A stretch of DNA of 6,351 nucleotides from positions 1 through 6,351 of the forward strand of contig JAJYJL010000514.1 of assembly GCA_021789565.1 (NCBI GenBank), read 5' to 3'. Below the pieces are notes generated by a model. That model saw only the letters and a list, made by a program, of their open reading frames with translations. It was not told where the DNA came from and did no database searches. The position numbers were made by a program, and so were the translations under genes. Source of the stretch: Acidobacteriota bacterium. Its GTDB lineage: Bacteria; Acidobacteriota; Terriglobia; UBA7540. How positions within the stretch are numbered: position 1 is the first letter of the stretch; each line of letters opens with the position of its first letter. Below are positions 1-4,557 of the stretch, in pieces.

Positions 1-205
1 ACCCTTGCTGCCAGGTTAACCGGAGCCTACAACACTGACAATCGGGTGATCTCCCCAAACTGGCCCGGAATAAGCCTGTTTACTCTGTTTACTACCTGGT
101 AATCAAGCGATTGACTTGGAGCACTACCTGTGTGCCGGTCCGGCGCATGCCGTGATGCGGGGTGGAAGGCCGGTGCGCGAGTGATAACGGCTAGAGGCTA
201 ACTGT
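1..205. other. Non-coding left flank, downstream of the membrane-protein gene
   Basis: I find no convincing gene here. The stretch lies beyond the stop of the minus-strand membrane protein, so it may hold the end of that transcript. Two sequence patterns stand out. TGTTTACT occurs twice in tandem (77-84 and 86-93). A 17-base inverted repeat lies at 131-147, with arms TGTGCCGG and CCGGCGCA around one central T. Neither is followed by a T-tract on the minus strand, so neither looks like a typical intrinsic terminator. No tRNA-like fold was recognised. Confidence 0.5.
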
Positions 206-571
206 CTAGTCTATCTGTTGCAGCTTGCGGCGCCAGAGCCGATTTGCCAGAAAGAGAAGGCCGATCAGAAAAGCTGGCCCGCTGATGATGAGATACGCTA
301 TAACCTGGAACCGGAGGCGGGACATCCACATGTACAGCAAGCCCAGCGCGACGAACCCCACAAAGCCCACCCACTCCCACTTCCAGGCGAGCGCAAGAAC
401 AACGACAATGATGGTTGTGGGAATAAGATGAACGGCCAGGGCAATGACCAGCTTCCCGAGGGGAAGGTTTTCCCCGAATACGTCAAGCGCAAAGATGCTG
501 ATGAACACCGCGTACGCTACGCCCAGCACCCGGGGCGCCCAGTAGAGCAAACGCTCGCCCGTTCGGCTCAT
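206..571 (-). CDS. Small four-helix integral membrane protein, function unknown
   Basis: This is a 121-residue hydrophobic protein predicted to sit in the cytoplasmic membrane. Four membrane segments can be read at about residues 10-31, 40-63, 66-82 and 88-110, with short connecting loops and a basic C-terminal tail (RLWRRK) that should stay in the cytoplasm. There is no signal peptide, cysteine pair or obvious catalytic motif. The ATG start is supported by AAGAGG at 578-583, six bases upstream on the minus strand. The N-terminal pattern of WAPR followed by FALDVF resembles short uncharacterised membrane proteins common in soil bacterial genomes; from memory this may be the DUF7670 group, which I cannot verify. 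It reads the same way as the oxidoreductase upstream, but a gap of about 200 bases suggests its own promoter. I do not assign a function. Confidence 0.8.
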   Translation of the reverse strand: MSRTGERLLYWAPRVLGVAYAVFISIFALDVFGENLPLGKLVIALAVHLIPTTIIVVVLALAWKWEWVGFVGFVALGLLYMWMSRLRFQVIAYLIISGPAFLIGLLFLANRLWRRKLQQID

Positions 572-577
572 GAGTCG

Positions 578-583
578 CCTCTT
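578..583 (-). promoter_or_regulatory. Ribosome binding site of the four-helix membrane protein
   Basis: AAGAGG on the minus strand lies six bases before the ATG at 571-569. This supports that start. Confidence 0.65.
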
Positions 584-597
584 TCAGCCAGCTTTTC

Positions 598-624
598 GGC
601 ATAAACATCATCGTGGCGAGTCAA
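598..624 (-). promoter_or_regulatory. Weak candidate promoter for the membrane-protein gene
   Basis: On the minus strand a TTGACT hexamer (619-624) resembles a sigma-70 -35 box. TATGCC (598-603) follows after 15 bases as a poor -10 box. The spacing is shorter than usual and the -10 matches only at its first three bases. It is offered because it lies shortly upstream of the ribosome binding site in an otherwise featureless 200-base gap. Confidence 0.25.
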
Positions 625-772
625 GAAAAGCGCAGTAGCGGTGCTCACACGAACTTGTGATGTCGCGCGTCCGGAGGTGGAGACGCTGAAACTGCAGTGA
701 TTGCGAATCGCCTTCCGCGTACCATCGCTCAAGAGAGGTGACCGCTTTAGTTACCGACCCACGTTATAGCCT

Positions 773-2140
773 CTAAGCCGTGATGGTCTTTTTGGCTGCG
801 TCCCAAACCGCGGCGGACTTGTGGAAGTAGGAATAGTTGGCCATGTGGCAGCCAATCGAGGTGTTGTTGCCGAACACCGCATCTTCCACTGACGGCCGGC
901 GCGTCCGGACACTTTCAAAGAAATTCCACAAGTGGTGCCGGAATTCGCTGTAACCCGGCGGGTAGTTGTAGGATTCCTGTGCCTCGACGGGTTTGGAAGT
1001 CCCAAGCCTGGGATCGTTCTTCCTGTGCCACTCCTTTTCATATTCGCTTCGCATCTTTCCGGGATAACTGTAAATGTAGTAGCAAGGATCGTGGTCCTTG
1101 CCATCCTGATGTGCGACGGTCAGGCGGTCGCCATCGCCGTAAACTTCGATGATTCCTCGCGTGCCCAGGAAACGTGTCACTTCGGGTTCATGCGTCATCT
1201 GAGTCATCAGTACCGCAACCTGCAGGTTCGGGTATTCGTAAAGCGTGGTCATCAGATCGGGATAGTCCCGTCCATCTTTCCAGTAATAGAGCCCGCCGTA
1301 AGTCTGTGCCCTTTGCGGCGGCGCATCCAGGCCCATCACGTAGTGGATGCCCGTCAGTGAATGAACGAAGAGGTCGCCGGGCAAGCCCTCACCGTAGTCT
1401 TCATAGGCGCGCCACCGCGCGAAGCGAACAGGGTCAAACGGGCGCTTGGGCGCATCGCCAAGCCAGGTTTCCCAATCCAGGTTCTGCGGAGAGAGGTCGG
1501 GCGGAGGCGGATACACCCACGCGCCGCAGGGAGAATTGCGGCCCAGTACTGCCTCGACGAACCAGACGTCGCCAATGTCGCCCTGCCCGATGAGCTCTTT
1601 GGCTTTCGCAAAGTGGATCGAGCTTCGCCGCTGGCTGCCGATCTGTACGATGCGGTTGTTCTTTTGTGCCGCTTCGATGATCTCAAATCCCTCTTCCACT
1701 TTGTGGGTCATCGGCTTTTCGCAATAAACGTCCTTGCCGGCGTTGCAGGCGTCTACAATGATCTTCGCATGCCAGTGATCGGGAACGGCGACCACGACGG
1801 CGTCGATGCCCTTGTTCTCGAGCAGGTCCTGATAGCGGCGCGTGGCTGGCACCGTCTTGCCCGTTGCTCCACTGATAATTTCGTTGGCGAGCGTGTGACG
1901 GCCGTCGTACAGGTCGCAGGCCGCCACACACTCAACACCCGGAAGGCCGATCGAGGTGTCGAGCACCCCGGAGCCTTCCATCCCGATACCAATCATGCCG
2001 AAGCGGACACGATCACCGGTGGGCGGCGGTGTTGCCGCGGCTTCTTCGGGGTTCAGCAAAAATGGCGGTACCGCCAGCGCAATGCCCGCACCGGCCGAGG
2101 AACGCATAAATTCGCGGCGTGAAAAACCATGTCTTGTCAT
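773..2140 (-). CDS. Tat-exported Gfo/Idh/MocA family NAD(P)-dependent oxidoreductase
   Basis: This 455-residue protein belongs to the Gfo/Idh/MocA family, whose members oxidise or reduce sugars, inositols and related polyols using NAD(P). Residues 1-37 form a twin-arginine signal (SRREFM at 7-12, a hydrophobic stretch, then an Ala-rich cleavage region near 34-37), so it should be exported folded with its cofactor. The Rossmann half begins near residue 45 with GIGMEG (51-56) and continues through PDHWHA (120-125) to the family's EKP motif (141-143), whose Lys142 is the usual catalytic lysine. The C-terminal half contains GDLFVH (255-260) and GIHYVMG (264-270), matching the substrate-side histidine region. 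Length is normal for exported members. The start is fixed by AGGAGG ten bases upstream. It appears to be transcribed alone. The substrate cannot be read from sequence; a secreted role in sugar or glycan modification is only likely. Confidence 0.93.
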   Translation of the reverse strand: MTRHGFSRREFMRSSAGAGIALAVPPFLLNPEEAAATPPPTGDRVRFGMIGIGMEGSGVLDTSIGLPGVECVAACDLYDGRHTLANEIISGATGKTVPATRRYQDLLENKGIDAVVVAVPDHWHAKIIVDACNAGKDVYCEKPMTHKVEEGFEIIEAAQKNNRIVQIGSQRRSSIHFAKAKELIGQGDIGDVWFVEAVLGRNSPCGAWVYPPPPDLSPQNLDWETWLGDAPKRPFDPVRFARWRAYEDYGEGLPGDLFVHSLTGIHYVMGLDAPPQRAQTYGGLYYWKDGRDYPDLMTTLYEYPNLQVAVLMTQMTHEPEVTRFLGTRGIIEVYGDGDRLTVAHQDGKDHDPCYYIYSYPGKMRSEYEKEWHRKNDPRLGTSKPVEAQESYNYPPGYSEFRHHLWNFFESVRTRRPSVEDAVFGNNTSIGCHMANYSYFHKSAAVWDAAKKTITA

Positions 2141-2150
2141 GATGAATGAA

Positions 2151-2156
2151 CCTCCT
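2151..2156 (-). promoter_or_regulatory. Strong ribosome binding site of the Gfo/Idh/MocA gene
   Basis: AGGAGG on the minus strand ends ten bases before the ATG at 2140-2138. It is the best Shine-Dalgarno match in the window and fixes the start just ahead of the Tat signal. Confidence 0.85.
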
Positions 2157-2304
2157 GGTTTCAGGTTGGGAAATCAGGCGGCTTTTGCGCCCCTGAACGG
2201 ACAGCGTTCTGGAAGTGCAAGGCTTTCCTGTCGCAGCATGTCCTATGCCTTTTGCTGGTCGCGGAACAGGCCTTCGTTCAGAGCGGCACCCCGCCCGGCC
2301 CACG

Positions 2305-2310
2305 ATTATA
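2305..2310 (-). promoter_or_regulatory. Candidate -10 box for the Gfo/Idh/MocA gene
   Basis: A perfect TATAAT on the minus strand sits inside the self-complementary GATTATAATC (2304-2313), so the same hexamer exists on the plus strand. No good -35 box lies 16-18 bases upstream in either direction. If used, it would give a leader of roughly 155 bases before the ATG. The AT-rich element stands out in GC-rich surroundings, but support is weak. Confidence 0.3.
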
Positions 2311-2386
2311 ATCCGTTTCGCATCCGGTGGAGATGATGAAGCTGCCCAGCGGACCTGCACTATCTTTGACACCGTGAGTCAAGCAG

Positions 2387-2405
2387 ACTGCGGCGAGCCC
2401 GCAGT
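2387..2405 (-). terminator. GC-rich hairpin after the rodZ operon, possible terminator
   Basis: Perfect 7-base arms ACTGCGG and CCGCAGT enclose a five-base loop, about 50 bases beyond the stop of the operon's last gene. There is no T-tract after it on the minus strand, so a classical intrinsic terminator is not shown. It could be a weak terminator or a stabilising 3' hairpin. Confidence 0.35.
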
Positions 2406-2453
2406 GTAGCAGCAGGGCCTGAGAGATGATGGTTTGTAATTACCCGGCGCCCG

Positions 2454-3284
2454 CTAATGCTTGCCGGGTAACTTTGGTCTGCTGGCCTGTTCTTTCTGCT
2501 TCACGAGCTTGGTGGCCATGCTGCGGATTACCTCGGCGACGTTCTTGTTGCGCGAAAGTTCTTTCAGGTCGCGGTCGTTCATGCGGTGGACCAGCGGAAG
2601 CCCCGTGTCAATAGGCGTCCGGGGATTATTGATCAGATTGCGCGCCACCGAGTAGCTCCGGATGAATTTGCGGTTCATTGCCACCAGGCGAAGAACTTCT
2701 TCCGAGACGCTCTTCATGGTTGCAATGTTTTCCACTTCCTGGTCGCTGAGCTTGGGCGACTGGAGAACGGCTCGGGCCACGATCTTGTTCGCGTCGCGTA
2801 TCAGGAGGGTCCTTTCTTCCTGGCTGCCCATCAGGGCCGCGTTGATCTTTTCCGCCACGGTCATGGCGTTGATTTTCTGCACCAGCGTCTCTCGCGCGGC
2901 AGGTTCCCCTGCGCCCTCTTCTTCCTCCACAGCTTCGGACGCGCCGAGTTTCCGCGTATCGCTTTGAATCAGATTCCGCAGCGGTTCTGGCAGCGCCGGA
3001 TTGCCGGACACGGATTCCGTCAGCTCCGGCCGCACGGGGAGCAGGCATCGAACAGCAAATTCCAGCACTGCGGGTGGAGTCTGCGGGTTCGTGAAGACCT
3101 GACTCAGGTCCGCGGTGTCCCAGTTTTTAAGGGTTTCAAATGCCCTGCCGCGTGTGGACTCATCGGCGTCGCAGCAGAGGGTCACCAGAATTTCGATCTT
3201 TTCTTTCTGCGAGACTGGCAGATCGCCTTCCGCCGCTTTCCGGCGGATGAGTGAAGGGGCTTTGCCCGCGCGAAAGAGTTCCAC
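2454..3284 (-). CDS. Conserved helical-repeat protein in the rodZ operon, function unknown
   Basis: This 276-residue, probably cytoplasmic protein has no signal peptide or membrane segment. The N-terminal part (about 1-110) is built of short amphipathic helices typical of HEAT-like repeats, with a DADESTRGRAFETLKNW unit at 39-55. An acidic, flexible linker (about 113-130, AVEEEEGAGEPA) leads to a C-terminal helical domain (about 132-265) rich in Arg, Asn and Asp: LLIRDANKIVARAVL (160-174), EEVLRLVAMNRKF (195-207), NNPRTP (219-224) and DRDLKELSRNKNVAEVI (237-253). From memory this C-terminal pattern recurs in uncharacterised Acidobacteriota and Myxococcota proteins. The gene follows rodZ by 25 bases, so it is almost surely co-transcribed and may act in the same envelope or cell-shape process. 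The start used is GTG, which has no good ribosome binding site; an ATT five codons earlier (3297-3299) is an alternative. Confidence 0.85.
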   Translation of the reverse strand: MELFRAGKAPSLIRRKAAEGDLPVSQKEKIEILVTLCCDADESTRGRAFETLKNWDTADLSQVFTNPQTPPAVLEFAVRCLLPVRPELTESVSGNPALPEPLRNLIQSDTRKLGASEAVEEEEGAGEPAARETLVQKINAMTVAEKINAALMGSQEERTLLIRDANKIVARAVLQSPKLSDQEVENIATMKSVSEEVLRLVAMNRKFIRSYSVARNLINNPRTPIDTGLPLVHRMNDRDLKELSRNKNVAEVIRSMATKLVKQKEQASRPKLPGKH

Positions 3285-3309
3285 AAGATCGCTGGAAATG
3301 GCAATGGCC

Positions 3310-4170
3310 TTATTCGGGATTCGGTTTCTGCAGACTATTCCAGGTCAGGTGGACCTGTTTTACTTCGCCCTCGCGTCCCAGTGGCTTCATGGTCTGGCCG
3401 TTTAAGGTGAGGGTCACGCCCTGAGCGTTTCCGGTGAGAACGTCAAAATTGGTGTCGGCCTCAAAAGTCTTCACCATGTTGGGTGCCATCACGCCCTGCA
3501 TCATTGACTTGCCATCGGCGTCAATCGCCACCCAGGAGCTCTCGGTAGTGGCGATCTGCAGAACCAGTTTGCCGTCGGTATCCGGAACAGGTGGCAGCTT
3601 AGGGGCGGCTGGCGGTGTGGTTGAAGTCGCTGCCAGCACTCCTCCGGGAGCCACGGTTTTCGCCTGTTGAACGCCACTGCCGGCGGGACTTGACGCGGAA
3701 GATGTAGAAGTTGCTCGTGCTGATTGCGGCTGGCCGGCCTGCGAATTTTTCGCGGGCAGGGCATTTTCCGGCAGGGAGGGGACTTCCACTGTCCGGTGTG
3801 TGTAGTGCCACAAGCTGATCCCGATGGCCAGCAGGCCAATAGCGATCAGCACGGCCCACAGCGTGCGGCGGGGACGCCGCTCCTGGTAGGAATGAGTTCG
3901 GGGGGGTGAAAACTGGCTGAGATCGACTTCAGTCCTGGTCCTTGCGGCAAGCTGATATTCTTCAAGAATCGGGTCTTCGTCCAGCCCCAGATAGCGCGCA
4001 TAGGCCCGCACAAAGCCGCGGTTGAAAATGCCCCCCGGCAGGCGGGAAAAGTCTTCATTTTCAATGGAACTGAGGAAACGGACGCTGATCTTGGTGGCCG
4101 CAGAGATTTCCTCCAGCGTTATCCCCCGCATTTCCCGTTCGCGCCGAAGGTTCTCGCCAAATGATCCCAT
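3310..4170 (-). CDS. rodZ: RodZ-like membrane protein: N-terminal helix-turn-helix, one membrane span, C-terminal DUF4115
   Basis: RodZ couples the MreB cytoskeleton to the wall-elongation machinery at the inner membrane. The 286-residue product shows the family layout. A cytoplasmic Cro/C1-type helix-turn-helix (about 4-70) includes GITLEEISAATKIS (16-29), RFLSSIENEDF (31-41) and GGIFNRGFVRAYARYLGLD (46-64). A basic stretch (RRPRR, 98-102) precedes a single membrane helix at about 103-121. A Pro/Ala/Ser/Thr-rich linker spans about 122-198. A C-terminal beta domain of the DUF4115 type runs from about 201 to 277 (LVLQIATTESSWVAIDADG and later LTLNGQ). I place the start at 4170, not at the in-frame ATGs 4218/4215. 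The family motif begins at MGSFGENLRREREMRG, a GGAAAG site lies nine bases upstream, and the earlier ATGs overlap the promoter -10 box. It heads an operon with the helical-repeat gene. A RodZ-like protein with a different role cannot be excluded. Confidence 0.88.
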   Translation of the reverse strand: MGSFGENLRREREMRGITLEEISAATKISVRFLSSIENEDFSRLPGGIFNRGFVRAYARYLGLDEDPILEEYQLAARTRTEVDLSQFSPPRTHSYQERRPRRTLWAVLIAIGLLAIGISLWHYTHRTVEVPSLPENALPAKNSQAGQPQSARATSTSSASSPAGSGVQQAKTVAPGGVLAATSTTPPAAPKLPPVPDTDGKLVLQIATTESSWVAIDADGKSMMQGVMAPNMVKTFEADTNFDVLTGNAQGVTLTLNGQTMKPLGREGEVKQVHLTWNSLQKPNPE

Positions 4171-4179
4171 TAATACAGT

Positions 4180-4185
4180 CTTTCC
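4180..4185 (-). promoter_or_regulatory. Ribosome binding site deciding the rodZ start
   Basis: GGAAAG on the minus strand lies nine bases upstream of the ATG at 4170-4168. Together with the promoter position it favours this start over the in-frame ATGs at 4218 and 4215. Confidence 0.6.
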
Positions 4186-4213
4186 AGTCGTCCTCCCGCT
4201 CTGGTTGCTTCTC

Positions 4214-4243
4214 ATCATATTTCTGCGCCACGGGCAGTGTCAA
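4214..4243 (-). promoter_or_regulatory. Near-consensus sigma-70 promoter of the rodZ operon
   Basis: On the minus strand a perfect TTGACA -35 box (4238-4243) is followed after 18 bases by TATGAT (4214-4219), a five-of-six match to the -10 consensus. Transcription would start near 4207, giving a leader of about 37 bases before the ATG at 4170. This is the clearest promoter in the window. Confidence 0.75.
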
Positions 4244-4290
4244 TTATTTACCCCTGGCAGGCAGGAGCTTTTGCCGCAGCTTCCGCATTT

Positions 4291-4316
4291 TGTGTTTAAG
4301 GATTTCCTACAACACA
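4291..4316. promoter_or_regulatory. 26-base imperfect palindrome, candidate operator
   Basis: The dyad is centred between 4303 and 4304. Its outer arms are TGTGTT (4291-4296) and AACACA (4311-4316), and its inner arms are AGGA (4299-4302) and TCCT (4305-4308). The two pairs between inner and outer arms, and the central TT, are not symmetric. It lies about 48 bases upstream of the rodZ -35 box and about 240 bases upstream of the GAF-GGDEF start, where an activator or shared regulator could bind. No regulator family is recognised from the pattern. Confidence 0.45.
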
Positions 4317-4401
4317 TTGGGGGCGCTCGCATTCATGCGGCATGGAGTTCCTCCATTTCAGGCTGCCCGGCTGGCCGCGGGCCCGAAATCTTACCTACAC
4401 A

Positions 4402-4436
4402 ATTGCAGCGGGCTTTGGCAACACGCCCCCTGCAAT
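4402..4436. repeat. Inverted repeat with 12-base arms in the divergent region
   Basis: ATTGCAG (4402-4408) pairs perfectly with CTGCAAT (4430-4436). After one C-C mismatch, GGGC (4410-4413) pairs with GCCC (4425-4428), leaving an 11-base loop. No T-tract follows on either strand, so a terminator is unlikely. It may be an operator or a leader-RNA hairpin if transcription of the plus-strand gene begins upstream of it. Confidence 0.45.
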
Positions 4437-4464
4437 GTATTCATCGGAAGTTCGCATAAACAAA

Positions 4465-4492
4465 TTGAAGAAACAGCCGAAAGAAATAAAGA
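4465..4492 (+). promoter_or_regulatory. Weak candidate promoter of the GAF-GGDEF gene
   Basis: TTGAAG (4465-4470) resembles a -35 box, and TAAAGA (4487-4492) follows after 16 bases as a poor -10 box. It lies in an A-rich patch about 65 bases before the start codon. Position is the main support. Confidence 0.3.
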
Positions 4493-4545
4493 CAACGCAT
4501 GGCCATCTTTTGCGTGCTTGGTAAGACTTTCGCTGGGGCCGGGTT

Positions 4546-4550
4546 AAGGG
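4546..4550 (+). promoter_or_regulatory. Ribosome binding site of the GAF-GGDEF gene
   Basis: AAGGG lies seven bases before the ATG at 4558, supporting that start. Confidence 0.65.
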
Positions 4551-4557
4551 CAGGCCG

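Larger units (their letters stand above)
2141..2453. other. Gap of 313 bases: leader of the oxidoreductase gene and end of the rodZ operon
   Basis: Both flanking genes read on the minus strand. I see no coding sequence. From the operon end inward it holds a GC-rich hairpin (2387-2405), a short inverted repeat TTGAC/GTCAA (2366-2382), a 10-base palindrome containing TATAAT (2304-2313), a small stem-loop (2175-2195; CAGG and GCC arms with one bulged base around a TTTTGC loop), and the strong ribosome binding site at 2151-2156. I looked for conserved riboswitch cores, including the GEMM type that binds c-di-GMP or cGAMP, and did not find one. Confidence 0.5.
4171..4557. promoter_or_regulatory. 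Divergent control region between the rodZ operon and the GAF-GGDEF gene
   Basis: This stretch of 387 bases has no credible gene. It carries the rodZ promoter on the minus strand (4214-4243), a weak plus-strand promoter candidate (4465-4492), ribosome binding sites at both ends, and three inverted repeats. These are a 26-base operator-like dyad at 4291-4316, a short one at 4342-4356 (ATGGAG and CTCCAT arms around TTC), and a longer hairpin at 4402-4436. The part from about 4440 to 4500 is A-rich compared with its surroundings. The crowding of dyads suggests protein binding and possible co-regulation of both directions. Confidence 0.6.

Noticed and set aside
218..604. A 128-codon plus-strand open frame over the membrane-protein gene
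   Set aside because: The product is low-complexity and polar with no ribosome binding site. The minus strand gives four clean membrane helices and a good site.
1361..2122. A 253-codon plus-strand open frame opposite the oxidoreductase
   Set aside because: It lies wholly antisense to a gene with clear Tat, Rossmann and EKP motifs. Its translation has no recognisable domain. Long antisense frames are expected in GC-rich genes.
2141..2200. GEMM-type (c-di-GMP/cGAMP) riboswitch in the oxidoreductase leader, suggested by GGCGCAAAAGCC
   Set aside because: The other conserved half of the GEMM core and its paired stems are missing, so only a chance resemblance remains. No other gap showed the core either.
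2586..3254. A 222-codon plus-strand open frame opposite the helical-repeat gene
   Set aside because: It is rich in His, Phe and Arg with no domain pattern, and it mirrors a well-patterned minus-strand protein tightly linked to rodZ.
4171..4218. A longer rodZ start at 4218
   Set aside because: It overlaps the -10 box of a near-consensus promoter, and the added residues do not fit the family N-terminus.
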